NCBI GenBank assembly: GCA_022508805.1
Contig: JAFLUM010000008.1
Coordinates: 39,828 to 103,827 of the forward strand
DNA length: 64,000 nt
Origin: Oscillospiraceae bacterium
GTDB taxonomy: Bacteria; Bacillota; Clostridia; Oscillospirales; Acutalibacteraceae
Reading direction: 5' to 3'
The translations under genes were made by a program, and so were the position numbers. The notes under the pieces are model-generated. The model saw nothing but the letters and a program-made list of their open reading frames with translations, was not told the DNA's origin and ran no database searches. The number at the start of each line of letters is the position of its first letter. Position 1 is the first letter of the stretch. This document shows, piece after piece, positions 33,528 to 42,741 of this stretch.

Positions 33528-35120
33528 ATGACAGTATCAAAATCAATTCCGCGCGCTGAGTCACCGCAGAGCGTGGGCGTAAGCGCCAAAGCAGTCGGTG
33601 AGTTTTTATTTGAAGCTCAAAAAAGACATATGGAATATCACAGTCTGATGGTGATCCGTCATGGACAGGTCGCCGTCGAGTGGTATAACGAGCCCTATGA
33701 CAGCAAGTCTCCCCACACGATGTATTCCATAAGCAAGTCCTTTACCGCAACGGCCGTAGGCTTTGCTGTTTCCGAAGGACTTTTGACCCTTGACACAAAG
33801 GTTCTTGACCTATTCCCCGACCATCCGCCAAAACGCGCTGACGCACGGTTCGACAAGCTCACCGTGCGAAATCTGCTTATGATGTCCGGCGGAAAACAAC
33901 CCAGCATTTTCACGGAAAAAGGCAAAATCGACTGGATAGACGATTTCATAAATTCCCCGTGGGTATTTGAGCCGGGTGAGAAATTTTTGTATGTAAACGA
34001 AAATATTTTCATGCTCTCCGCCATGATAAACAGAGTTACAGGTATGACGCTCAGAGAGTATCTTACCCCCCGCCTTTTTGAGCCGCTGGGGATAGAGGTT
34101 CCGTTCTGGGAGACAGACTCAAACGGTATTGAAGCCGGCGGCTGGGGTCTTTATATCACCACGGAAGACCTTGCAAAATTTATACTATGCTATGCCGAGG
34201 GCGGCAAATATAACGGCGAACAGATCATTCCTGCCGAATGGGTGCGGGAGGCCACAAAAAAGCAGATCAACAACTCGGACAACGGACCCGCTATTGACGA
34301 TATGTGCGGCTACGGCTACTGTTTTTGGATGAACCATATTGACGGCACTTACCGCGCAGACGGTATGTTCTCGCAGTTCGGAATTGTATTCCCCGAACAC
34401 GATGCAGTGGTCGTTGTGACATCGGGTATACCCAATGAACAGGCGGCACGTGACTGCTTATGGGAATTTTTCCCGAAAGCTTTTGAAGATGTAGAGGACG
34501 AGGGGCTTCAAATAGGCAAATACTTGATTGAAGAGCCCTGCCACGGCGGACGGTCTTATTATGAGCCGACCATCGAAGACAGATACATAAAATTCCGCAA
34601 AAAAATTCTTCTTAATATCGCCGGATATCCAATGAGCGTTCTGCCGCTGGCTGTCACTTATATGATGACTGACCGCGCAGGCAATATTGATATGGTCAAG
34701 TTCCGTTTCGGCGATAAAGAATGTACTATGGAATGGAGTGAGGGCAAGGAGGTAAACACCGTACCTCTCGGTATGGACGGACATTACCGCTATGCCACAA
34801 TGCGGCTTGGTAAAACAGATTTCAAGGTGTGCTCTAATGCCGCGTGGCTGGACGACAAAACGCTGCTTGTGAGTATTCGCCCCATTGAGACTGTGGGAAA
34901 AAGAAATATGATTTTCAACTTCCGCCGAAATGATAAAGTCACGATGACGCCGTCAAGCACGCCGTCCATTGAGGAAATATCGTATACTCTCGATACAATA
35001 TTTAAAAAGCTGTTCAAAAGTAAAGTCGTGTACGGTGTAATGCAAAAAGCGGTCACACTGTTTCCGCTTATCGTGGAACCGAGGCATTACGGGAAATTTG
35101 TTGAGGGAATAAAAAAATAA
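33528..35120 (+). CDS. Serine hydrolase of the beta-lactamase (class C/PBP4*) family
   Basis: 530 residues, no signal peptide. SxxK is SISK (Ser67, Lys70) and YxN is YVN (155-157). In the third-motif region FSQFG sits where KTG or HxG is usual. Residues about 350-530 form an added beta-rich domain common in esterase-like members. Family members act as esterases, D-aminopeptidases or similar; true beta-lactamase activity is unlikely for a cytosolic protein. It is a single gene with its own promoter. Confidence 0.8.
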   Translation: MTVSKSIPRAESPQSVGVSAKAVGEFLFEAQKRHMEYHSLMVIRHGQVAVEWYNEPYDSKSPHTMYSISKSFTATAVGFAVSEGLLTLDTKVLDLFPDHPPKRADARFDKLTVRNLLMMSGGKQPSIFTEKGKIDWIDDFINSPWVFEPGEKFLYVNENIFMLSAMINRVTGMTLREYLTPRLFEPLGIEVPFWETDSNGIEAGGWGLYITTEDLAKFILCYAEGGKYNGEQIIPAEWVREATKKQINNSDNGPAIDDMCGYGYCFWMNHIDGTYRADGMFSQFGIVFPEHDAVVVVTSGIPNEQAARDCLWEFFPKAFEDVEDEGLQIGKYLIEEPCHGGRSYYEPTIEDRYIKFRKKILLNIAGYPMSVLPLAVTYMMTDRAGNIDMVKFRFGDKECTMEWSEGKEVNTVPLGMDGHYRYATMRLGKTDFKVCSNAAWLDDKTLLVSIRPIETVGKRNMIFNFRRNDKVTMTPSSTPSIEEISYTLDTIFKKLFKSKVVYGVMQKAVTLFPLIVEPRHYGKFVEGIKK

Positions 35121-35204
35121 CGGATAATAATATCCATTTCCGTGTGGTTCACCGAGTATACGGTAGAGCGAACACACGATATAAAAAGAAATGGGGAGAT
35201 GACA

Positions 35205-35837
35205 ATGAAGAAAAGTGTAAAAATCTTGTTTGTATGTGCGGCACTTTGTCTGTTAGGCTATTCTGCGTTCCGTTTGGTAATGCACAACACGGTTCGTCAG
35301 ATCCACATAGACCGTGTTCCCATTGCTGCGTCGGTTTCGCAGTTGCAAGAGGTGAGCGATCTTATTGTTGTCGTTGAACCTGAGAGTCGGGAGACTAAAC
35401 TGCAATACTATGATGATGGAAATGTCTCCGTGGGCTATACCGAGACGGTCTGCCGCGTGGAGCGTGTTCTGCATGGCAAGGTTCCCGAAGGGGATACCGT
35501 TCGTGTGACAGAGGAGTGCTATCGGTCAAAAGACGGCGTGCTCTGGACGCAGCAAGGATATTTGCCTATGAAAGACGGCGAGAGATATCTTCTTTTTCTC
35601 TCTGCCTATGGAGAGGACTCCGCCTATGCCGGAATGTTCTTCCCGATAGATTTGGAGTATGGTAAATATGTCTTACCCAACGGTCAATTTGCCGCGGAAA
35701 ACATCAAAACTTCGGCAAAGGTGTTGCAGGTTGGAGAAGCGACAGATCTTAGCAAATACGAGCAGTGGTACCAAGAGATCAGGGATATCTATTCGGAGTT
35801 ATTTCAATCGAAAAGCAAGATTTCGCGATTTTCCTGA
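35205..35837 (+). CDS. Exported or membrane-anchored protein of unknown function
   Basis: 210 residues from ATG 35205, which has GGGGAG 6 bases upstream (ATG 35199 touches that site). A signal anchor covers about residues 5-25. The rest is soluble and beta-rich (SDLIVVVEPES, TVCRVERVLHGKVPEGDTVRV, GERYLLFLSAYGED) and resembles a small OB or Ig-like fold. No family is recognised. Codon use differs a little from neighbours. A strong terminator follows. Confidence 0.65.
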   Translation: MKKSVKILFVCAALCLLGYSAFRLVMHNTVRQIHIDRVPIAASVSQLQEVSDLIVVVEPESRETKLQYYDDGNVSVGYTETVCRVERVLHGKVPEGDTVRVTEECYRSKDGVLWTQQGYLPMKDGERYLLFLSAYGEDSAYAGMFFPIDLEYGKYVLPNGQFAAENIKTSAKVLQVGEATDLSKYEQWYQEIRDIYSELFQSKSKISRFS

Positions 35838-35876
35838 AATATCGGCACAGTAGCTGACAATTAACATATAGATTTA

Positions 35877-35915
35877 AAAGTGTCTCGATTCGTTGCGGAT
35901 CGGGACACTTTATTC
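35877..35915 (+). terminator. Intrinsic terminator before the glg operon
   Basis: AAAGTGTCtCGAT and ATCGgGACACTTT pair, followed by TATT. The remaining sequence up to 36120 is AT-rich and shows nothing else I can name. Confidence 0.75.
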
Positions 35916-36125
35916 ATTTTCAGCGAGTGATCTCACTTTTCCCGGCATAGTTTGGAAGTAAATCAGTATGTCCGATTTGTTTTATGTTTCACGGCGAATT
36001 AATACATTCACAAAATTCGGTATTTTTTGTTTGCTTTGGATAAATTGGGTATATTTTTGTAACAAACTGCACAAATGGTTGTAACAGAATTTGGCTTTAA
36101 TTTGAATAAAATAGTCAAAAAGTAC

Positions 36126-36154
36126 TTGAAATCACTGTATGAATTTGGTAAAAT
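36126..36154 (+). promoter_or_regulatory. Sigma-A type promoter of glgBCDA
   Basis: TTGAAA (36126-36131) and TAAAAT (36149-36154) with a 17-bp spacer, 43 bases before glgB. Confidence 0.6.
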
Positions 36155-36197
36155 ATATTTGTATAATTACAACTATATATGTAAGTGAGGTGTTGTA

Positions 36198-38072
36198 ATG
36201 GATTACGAATCACAGGTTCCCATATACCTTTTCCACCAGGGGAACAATGCCCGCTCCTATGAATATATGGGCGCTCACCGAGTAAGCGACGATTCGGTGA
36301 TATTCAGAGTATGGGCCCCGAATGCCGCCGCCGTCAGCGTTTGCGGAGATTTCAACGGTTGGAATGAGGATGCTAACAAAGCTGAGCGTATTACGGGAGG
36401 CGGAATCTGGGAGGTTACCGTAAAGGGGATTCAGCAATACGACAATTATAAATACTGCATTTTCACCCATGACGGCAGAAAGCTGTTAAAAAGCGACCCT
36501 TACGGATACCATATGGATACGCGTCCCGACAACGCGACAAAATTTTATGAGTTCGGCTCATACAAATGGACCGATAAAACGTGGGAGGATAAGAAAAAAG
36601 ATTCCGCTCTTTACGACAAACCCGTAAATATTTACGAGGTGCATTTCGGCTCCTGGAAGCAGTATGAGGACGGCAATTTTTACTCATACCGCAAAATGGC
36701 GGAAGAGCTTATCCCCTATGTCAAGGAAATGGGCTATACTCATATTGAGTTTATGCCGCTGACCGAATATCCCTTTGACGGCTCTTGGGGGTATCAGGTA
36801 ACGGGTTACTTTGCCGCCACCTCCCGCTACGGCACGCCCGACGACCTTATGTATCTTATCGACTGCTGTCATAACGAGGGCATCGGTGTAATTCTTGACT
36901 GGGTACCCGCGCATTTCCCGAAAGATGCAAACGGTCTTTATGAGTTCGACGGTACAGCGTGTTACGAATACTCCGACCCGAAAAAGGGCGAGCACAAAGA
37001 ATGGGGCACGCGAGTTTTCGATTTCGGCAAAAACGAGGTACAGAGCTTTCTTATCTCCAGCGCCATGTTCTGGCTTGACAAATATCACATTGACGGACTT
37101 CGCATTGACGCAGTCGCCTCTATGCTGTACTTAAACTATGACCGCAAGGACGGCGAATGGATTCCAAATAAAAACGGCGGCGTGGAAAATCTTGAGGCTA
37201 TTGAGTTCTTAAATAAGCTGAGTATGAACATTTTCCGCGATTACCCTGGCGCATTGATGATAGCGGAAGAGAGCACGGCGTGGCCGATGGTCACAAAGCC
37301 TGTTCATATGGGCGGCTTGGGCTTTAACTTCAAGTGGAATATGGGCTGGATGAACGACATTCTCCGCTATTTCTCGCTGGACGGTATCCACCGCAAAAAC
37401 AATCACAACTGCATTACATTCTCATTTTTCTATGCATTTTCGGAGAATTTTGTACTGCCCATATCTCACGACGAGGTGGTTCACGGCAAATGCTCGCTTA
37501 TAAACAAAATGCCCGGAACATATGAGGAAAAATTTGCGGGTATGAGAGCGTTTTTGGGATATATGATGGCTCATCCCGGCAAAAAACTGTTGTTTATGGG
37601 TTCGGAATTCGGTCAGTTTATAGAATGGAACTATAAACAGGGTCTTGACTGGCTTCTTCTCGATTACGATATGCACAAAAAGCTTCATACATATGTTAAG
37701 GAGCTGAATATGCTCTATAAGGCGACTCCGGCACTGTGGCAGATAGATTTTTCGTGGGAAGGCTTTTCGTGGATATCCTCGGATGACTGCAACAACTCAG
37801 TCATAGCATTCCGCCGTATGGACAAAAACGGTAAAGAGCTTATCGCTGTATGCAACTTCACGAACGTAAGACGTGAAAATTACCGCATAGGCGTTCCCGC
37901 AAAGGCCTCGTATAAGGTTATTTTCAACTCCGACGACGAAAAATACGGAGGAACGGGACTGACTCAAAGCGAAAAATACAAATGGGAAAAAGTGCCGATG
38001 CACGGCTTCGAACAGAGCGTTTCGCTGGATTTGCCGCCAATGTCGGTAATATATTTAAAAAGAACAAGATAA
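36198..38072 (+). CDS. glgB: 1,4-alpha-glucan branching enzyme
   Basis: 624 residues. An N-terminal CBM48 domain ([20 protein letters not shown]) precedes a GH13 catalytic domain and a C-terminal beta domain. GH13 regions are [19 protein letters not shown] (nucleophile Asp), MIAEEST (acid Glu) and [11 protein letters not shown]. It transfers alpha-1,4 chains to alpha-1,6 branch points in glycogen. GTGAGGTG precedes the ATG. It is the first of four glg genes, and glgC follows after 34 bases. Confidence 0.97.
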   Translation: MDYESQVPIYLFHQGNNARSYEYMGAHRVSDDSVIFRVWAPNAAAVSVCGDFNGWNEDANKAERITGGGIWEVTVKGIQQYDNYKYCIFTHDGRKLLKSDPYGYHMDTRPDNATKFYEFGSYKWTDKTWEDKKKDSALYDKPVNIYEVHFGSWKQYEDGNFYSYRKMAEELIPYVKEMGYTHIEFMPLTEYPFDGSWGYQVTGYFAATSRYGTPDDLMYLIDCCHNEGIGVILDWVPAHFPKDANGLYEFDGTACYEYSDPKKGEHKEWGTRVFDFGKNEVQSFLISSAMFWLDKYHIDGLRIDAVASMLYLNYDRKDGEWIPNKNGGVENLEAIEFLNKLSMNIFRDYPGALMIAEESTAWPMVTKPVHMGGLGFNFKWNMGWMNDILRYFSLDGIHRKNNHNCITFSFFYAFSENFVLPISHDEVVHGKCSLINKMPGTYEEKFAGMRAFLGYMMAHPGKKLLFMGSEFGQFIEWNYKQGLDWLLLDYDMHKKLHTYVKELNMLYKATPALWQIDFSWEGFSWISSDDCNNSVIAFRRMDKNGKELIAVCNFTNVRRENYRIGVPAKASYKVIFNSDDEKYGGTGLTQSEKYKWEKVPMHGFEQSVSLDLPPMSVIYLKRTR

Positions 38073-38106
38073 TCAACATAATGCTTTCTTAAAGGAGGAC
38101 AAAAAA

Positions 38107-39324
38107 ATGGCACGAAAAACCGAGTGCATTGCAATGCTTCTTGCAGGCGGACAGGGAAGCCGTTTGGGAATTCTTACAAAGAACATTGCAAAGCCTGCCG
38201 TACCCTACGGCGGTAAATACAGAATAATCGACTTCCCTCTTTCAAACTGCGTGAACTCAGGCATTTCAACTGTCGGTGTGCTCACCCAGTATCAGCCGCT
38301 GGAGCTTAACGATTACATAGGTAACGGGCAGGCGTGGGACCTTGACCGCGCCAACGGCGGTGTACACATTCTTTCGCCCTATCAGCAAATAAAGGGCACG
38401 GAGTGGTACAAGGGAACCGCTAACGCTATCTATCAAAACATCAACTTTATTGACCGTTATTCCCCTGAATATGTGGCGGTGCTCTCAGGCGACCACATCT
38501 ACAAAATGGACTATAACAAGATGCTGAAATATCATAAGGAGAACGATGCCGCATGCACCATAGCGATGCTTGAGGTTCCGTGGGAAGAGGCAAGCCGCTT
38601 CGGTCTTATGATTCTTAATGACGATAACTCAATCGCTGAGTTTGAGGAAAAGCCGAAAAATCCGAGAAGTAACAAGGCGTCTATGGGCGTTTACATATTC
38701 ACCTGGTCAAAGTTGCGTAAATATTTGCTTGAGGACGAGGACGACCCAAATTCCAGCAACGATTTCGGTCACGATGTTATTCCGAAGATGCACGCCGCAG
38801 GTGAGAGAATGTTCGCATATCTCTTTGACGGATACTGGAAGGACGTTGGAACTATCGACAGCCTTTGGGAAGCCAATCTTGACCTCTTGAATCCCAAGGT
38901 CGACCTTGATCTCTCCGACCCCACGTGGAAGATATATTCAAAAACTCCCACCACTCCCCCACACTATGTATCGGGCGACGCTACGGTACAGAACTCGATG
39001 ATAGCGGAAGGCTCAAGAGTTTTCGGAGAAGTGGATTTCTCAATTCTGTTCTCAAACGTAACGGTTGAAAAGGGTGCGGAGGTTCGTGACTCCATCATAA
39101 TGCCCGGCACGGTAATAAAATCGGGCGCTACGGTACAGTACGCAATAGTCGCCGAGAACGCAGTAATTGAAAAGAATGCGGTAGTAGGTCAGCGTCCCGA
39201 GGCTATGAAAAATCTTGACGAGTGGGGCGTTGCGGTAGTAGGTGCAGGCGTTACAATCGGTGAAGGAGTAACGGTTGCTCCTAAAGCTATGATCGACACA
39301 GATATTAGAAAGGAGGACGAATAA
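38107..39324 (+). CDS. glgC: Glucose-1-phosphate adenylyltransferase
   Basis: 405 residues. It makes ADP-glucose from glucose-1-phosphate and ATP, the committed step of glycogen synthesis. Motifs: [14 protein letters not shown] (nucleotide loop), [37 protein letters not shown] and the C-terminal left-handed beta-helix repeats. AAAGGAGGAC precedes the ATG. It is one base ahead of glgD, with which it likely forms a mixed enzyme. Confidence 0.96.
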   Translation: MARKTECIAMLLAGGQGSRLGILTKNIAKPAVPYGGKYRIIDFPLSNCVNSGISTVGVLTQYQPLELNDYIGNGQAWDLDRANGGVHILSPYQQIKGTEWYKGTANAIYQNINFIDRYSPEYVAVLSGDHIYKMDYNKMLKYHKENDAACTIAMLEVPWEEASRFGLMILNDDNSIAEFEEKPKNPRSNKASMGVYIFTWSKLRKYLLEDEDDPNSSNDFGHDVIPKMHAAGERMFAYLFDGYWKDVGTIDSLWEANLDLLNPKVDLDLSDPTWKIYSKTPTTPPHYVSGDATVQNSMIAEGSRVFGEVDFSILFSNVTVEKGAEVRDSIIMPGTVIKSGATVQYAIVAENAVIEKNAVVGQRPEAMKNLDEWGVAVVGAGVTIGEGVTVAPKAMIDTDIRKEDE

Positions 39325-39325
39325 T

Positions 39326-40441
39326 ATGACCGGCAAGAACATAGTAGGAATCATCTTTTCCAACGCATACGACGAGTGCATAAGTGAGCTTACGGGACTT
39401 CGTACAATGGGCTCTGTCCCCTTCGCGTGCAGATACCGTCTTATTGACTTCGCCCTTTCGAATATGGTTAACAGCGGAATTGAAAAGGTCGGAGTGCTCA
39501 CAAAGAGCAACTATCAGTCACTTATGGACCACCTGGGCACGGGCAAGCCGTGGGATCTTTCAAGAAAGACGGAGGGTATGTTCATTCTTCCTCCCTTCTC
39601 TATGGCGGATTCGGGCAACAACGGCGACAAAATTGCTTCTCTTAAAGGTATTATGGGCTTTATTAGCCGTTCCACTGAGGAATATGTGCTTTTCTCGGAC
39701 TGCAACAGCATTTTGAACATTGACATTGACGAGCTTATGGATTTCCATACCGAAAAAGGCTCTGATATTACAATAGTTTATAAGCACGGCAAAATCCCTG
39801 CTCTTAATGACGTTATCGTTATGGATTTGGAAGAAAACGGTAAGGCGACCCAGATAACAGTCTCTCCTGTTACCGAGGATGAGGTCGATTATTCGCTTAA
39901 TGTTATCCTTATGAAAAAGTCGCTCCTTGAAAGACTTTTAAACGAGGCGATAAGCCTTAATTACAACGACTTTGAGGCGGATATTATTCAGCGCAACGTT
40001 TCTCGACTGAATATTTACGGCTTTGAAGCAAAGGGCTATGCTGTCACAATAGATTCAATGCAGACGTATTTCAAGGCAAATATGGATTTACTTGATCCTG
40101 CAAACTGCGATGAGCTGTTTGCCCCTGAAAGACCTGTTTATACAAAGGTTCGTGACGATATGCCCGCCATATACGGACTTGGCTCAAGCGTTAAAAATTC
40201 CCTTGTTGCCGATGGCTGTATAGTTGACGGTGAGGTTGAAAACTCCATTCTCTTCCGCGGCGTTCGTGTCGAAAAGGGCGCTGTGGTCAAGAATTCCATT
40301 GTGATGCAGGGCTCATATATTGCGGAAAATGCTTCGCTTAACTGTGTCGTTGCCGATAAGAGCGTTGTTATTACCCCGCACAAGACTCTTTCGGGCGCGG
40401 AGAATTATCCCGTATACATCGGCAAGGCTATCGTTATCTGA
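39326..40441 (+). CDS. glgD: GlgD, regulatory subunit of ADP-glucose pyrophosphorylase
   Basis: 371 residues, related to GlgC but without the GGxGxRL loop (the N-terminus reads GIIFSNAYDECISELTGLRT) and other catalytic residues. In Firmicutes GlgD joins GlgC and raises its activity. The FACRYRLIDFALSNMVNSGI block and beta-helix C-terminus show the shared fold. AAGGAGG lies before ATG 39326, inside the glgC end. Confidence 0.93.
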   Translation: MTGKNIVGIIFSNAYDECISELTGLRTMGSVPFACRYRLIDFALSNMVNSGIEKVGVLTKSNYQSLMDHLGTGKPWDLSRKTEGMFILPPFSMADSGNNGDKIASLKGIMGFISRSTEEYVLFSDCNSILNIDIDELMDFHTEKGSDITIVYKHGKIPALNDVIVMDLEENGKATQITVSPVTEDEVDYSLNVILMKKSLLERLLNEAISLNYNDFEADIIQRNVSRLNIYGFEAKGYAVTIDSMQTYFKANMDLLDPANCDELFAPERPVYTKVRDDMPAIYGLGSSVKNSLVADGCIVDGEVENSILFRGVRVEKGAVVKNSIVMQGSYIAENASLNCVVADKSVVITPHKTLSGAENYPVYIGKAIVI

Positions 40442-40455
40442 TTTTATGAAAGGAA

Positions 40456-40473
40456 GCGGTACGCACATACCGC
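40456..40473 (+). promoter_or_regulatory. Hairpin between a Shine-Dalgarno sequence and the glgA start
   Basis: GCGGTA and TACCGC pair perfectly around CGCACA. AAAGGAAG (40449-40456) lies before it and the glgA ATG 13 bases after it, so folding would bring the distant ribosome site closer to the start. Confidence 0.45.
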
Positions 40474-40485
40474 GAGTAAAATACT

Positions 40486-41910
40486 ATGAAGGTTTTATAT
40501 GCATCAAGCGAGGCTCTCCCCTTTAAGGCCAGCGGCGGACTGGGCGACGTTGCGGGCAGTCTTCCGCAGGCGCTTCGCAAAAGGCTTATCGGCTGCCGCG
40601 TCGTTATGCCGCTTTATGACACTATCAGTCCCGAGCTTAAGGAGACGATGAAGTTTATCACAAGCATATCCGTCCCCGTTGCGTGGAGACGGCAGTATTG
40701 CGGAATATTTGAAGCGAAAGCAGGCGGAGTTATATATTATCTGCTTGACAATCAGTATTATTTCAAGCGTGACGGACTTTACGGATATTATGACGATGCG
40801 GAGCGTTTTGCATTCTTTGCACGCGCTGTTCTTGAGATAATACCGCATATCGGCTTTAAGCCCGACATCATTCACTGCAACGACTGGCAGTCGGCGCTGA
40901 CTCCCGTTTATTACACCACTCTTTATGCTAACCGCCCGGGATACGAAAATATTAAAACGGTTTTCACCATTCACAATATCCAATATCAGGGCACATACGG
41001 TATGGAGCTTTTAAACGAGGTTATCGGTATCCCCGAAAGTGCGGCCTCACTGCTTGAATATGACGGTGATATCAACCTTATGAAGGGTGCTATCGAAACG
41101 GCGAACAGAGTTACGACCGTAAGCCCGTCATACGCCAATGAGATACTTGACCCCTGGTATTCGCACGGACTTGACACCATACTCAATCAGCGTTCTTGGA
41201 AGCTCTCGGGTATTCTCAACGGTATTGACACAATTCTTTATGACCCGTCGACAGATAAGGACATTGAGGTAAATTACGACTCATCGGATTTCTCGGGCAA
41301 GAAAATAAATAAGCAAAAGTTGCAGGAATATTTCTCACTGCCTGAGCGTGCAGATGTACCCGTTATAGGTATGGTCACGCGCCTTGTAGGTCACAAGGGT
41401 CTTGACCTTGTAAAGGCAGTTCTTGACGAGCTGCTCTCCACCTGTGACGTTCAGTTTGTGGTGCTGGGCTCAGGCGAATGGCAATACGAGAGCTTTTTCA
41501 AGGAAATGGCGGAAAAATATCCCGACAAAATGGGACTGAAATTAGGCTTTATCCCCTCCCTTTCTAAGAAAATATATGCGGGAGCTGATTTATTCCTGAT
41601 GCCCTCTAAGAGTGAGCCCTGCGGACTTTCGCAGATGATCTCGCTGCGCTACGGCACTATTCCCATTGTGCGTGAAACAGGCGGACTGCGTGACAGTATT
41701 CAGGACAGCGGCGACGGCGAGGGCAACGGCTTTACTTTTTCAAGCTACAACGCCCACGATATGCTGTTCACAATAAAGCGTGCTCTTGACGGATATCAAA
41801 ACCGTGAGGGATGGAGCATCTTAGTTAAACGCGCTATGGAATGTGACAATAGCTGGGGCAAATCCGCAAATGAATACATAAGGCTTTACAAAGCGTTGCT
41901 CAAAGAATAA
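40486..41910 (+). CDS. glgA: Glycogen synthase (ADP-glucose type)
   Basis: 474 residues of the GT5 family. It adds glucose from ADP-glucose to the growing alpha-1,4 chain. The N-terminal glucosyl-donor loop is KASGGLGDVAGSLP. HCNDWQSALTP and the C-terminal PSKSEPCGLSQM with TGGLRDS complete the active site. The start is fixed by the family N-terminus (KVLYASSEALPF) and by an in-frame stop at 40477. No good ribosome site lies close to it. Last gene of glgBCDA. Confidence 0.96.
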   Translation: MKVLYASSEALPFKASGGLGDVAGSLPQALRKRLIGCRVVMPLYDTISPELKETMKFITSISVPVAWRRQYCGIFEAKAGGVIYYLLDNQYYFKRDGLYGYYDDAERFAFFARAVLEIIPHIGFKPDIIHCNDWQSALTPVYYTTLYANRPGYENIKTVFTIHNIQYQGTYGMELLNEVIGIPESAASLLEYDGDINLMKGAIETANRVTTVSPSYANEILDPWYSHGLDTILNQRSWKLSGILNGIDTILYDPSTDKDIEVNYDSSDFSGKKINKQKLQEYFSLPERADVPVIGMVTRLVGHKGLDLVKAVLDELLSTCDVQFVVLGSGEWQYESFFKEMAEKYPDKMGLKLGFIPSLSKKIYAGADLFLMPSKSEPCGLSQMISLRYGTIPIVRETGGLRDSIQDSGDGEGNGFTFSSYNAHDMLFTIKRALDGYQNREGWSILVKRAMECDNSWGKSANEYIRLYKALLKE

Positions 41911-41929
41911 ATCAATATAATAAAACGAA

Positions 41930-41956
41930 AAAAGCGCCTGCAAAAGGCGCTTTTTG
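41930..41956 (+). terminator. Intrinsic terminator of the glg operon
   Basis: AAAAAGCGCC and GGCGCTTTTT pair around TGCAAAA, with a T-run. Confidence 0.9.
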
Positions 41957-41973
41957 TTGTAATAAAGACGTAT

Positions 41974-42117
41974 TCAGACGTTACCCAAATATGCGGCAGC
42001 AAGGGTTTGCAGTTGTTCGACCGTATCAATTTGTGCGTTTGATTCCGTTATGGCGGTCTGCACGGAAATGGGCAGAGTTTTTAGGCAGGCCTTTACCTCG
42101 GGACTGTATTCTTGCAT
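41974..42117 (-). CDS. Small hypothetical protein (47 aa)
   Basis: Begins MQEYSPEVKACLKTLP and ends QTLAAAYLGNV. It is probably helical, soluble, with one cysteine. The strong ribosome site GAGGTGATT ends 4 bases before the ATG and lies in the 3' arm of a terminator-like hairpin. It follows gtrA on the same strand. No family recognised. The good ribosome site supports it being a real gene. Confidence 0.55.
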   Translation of the reverse strand: MQEYSPEVKACLKTLPISVQTAITESNAQIDTVEQLQTLAAAYLGNV

Positions 42118-42153
42118 AAAAAATCACCTCAATATTATTTTGTCGAGGTGATT
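42118..42153 (-). promoter_or_regulatory. Hairpin and T-run overlapping the ribosome site of the 47-codon gene
   Basis: On the minus strand AATCACCTC (42145-42153) pairs perfectly with GAGGTGATT (42122-42130), then TTTTTT. It looks like the terminator of gtrA. Its 5' arm is identical to part of the 16S rRNA 3' tail (ATCACCTC), so it masks the ribosome site of the next gene. Confidence 0.7.
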
Positions 42154-42167
42154 TAATTTTATTCTCA

Positions 42168-42617
42168 TTACTTTTTCTTTTTAAATATTATCAGTTTACT
42201 GAAAATGTAATTTGATATGACTATGACTACCTGCGAAACGGTCTTTGCTATTAGCTCGCCGATTGGAATGACCGCAACGACAAATGACGGTGACCACGTC
42301 AGACTATCGAAATGTGCACAGTCGATAAACAGGAACATTATAAGTGCTTCAAGTCCCAATGAGAATACACGCGCGGCAACAAACAGTATAAACTCTTTAA
42401 TCGCCGCTTCTCCTTTAACCCGACTTTTGAAAACGAATATTCTGTTGACGGCATATGCGAAAAGCACCGAGCCGTTCCATGCGACAACGGTGGCAACGAG
42501 ATACTCCACACCTAAAAATCTCAATGTAAAATATATTATATAGTTGACAACGGTAGTAAGTGCGCCGAAAAACACATATACTATCGGCTCACGGTATTTT
42601 AAAAACAGCTTTTTCAT
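42168..42617 (-). CDS. GtrA family membrane protein
   Basis: 149 residues with four membrane helices. Family marks are FFGALTTVVNYIIYFTL, NRIFVF and the closing NYIFSKLIIFKKKK. GtrA-like proteins are thought to flip or carry lipid-linked sugars for wall glycosylation. It is monocistronic apart from the 47-codon gene behind it. The glycosyltransferase and Glf genes are several kilobases away. Confidence 0.88.
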   Translation of the reverse strand: MKKLFLKYREPIVYVFFGALTTVVNYIIYFTLRFLGVEYLVATVVAWNGSVLFAYAVNRIFVFKSRVKGEAAIKEFILFVAARVFSLGLEALIMFLFIDCAHFDSLTWSPSFVVAVIPIGELIAKTVSQVVIVISNYIFSKLIIFKKKK

Positions 42618-42692
42618 CGGGTTTTCCTTGTCAGATCGTTATTTACAAATAATTTTACCATATTGCGGTAAAATTATCAACTGAGACAGCAA

Positions 42693-42723
42693 AACTCCCG
42701 CCCTTGTAATAAGAGCGGGAGTT
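42693..42723 (-). terminator. Intrinsic terminator of valS
   Basis: AACTCCCGCcCTT and AAGaGCGGGAGTT pair. On the minus strand TTTTGC follows. Confidence 0.75.
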
Positions 42724-42741
42724 CATTTTTAATACATACGA

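Noticed and set aside
40446..40526. 26-codon frame overlapping the glgA start, as a leader peptide
   Set aside because: No ribosome site of its own; the frame is short enough to arise by chance.
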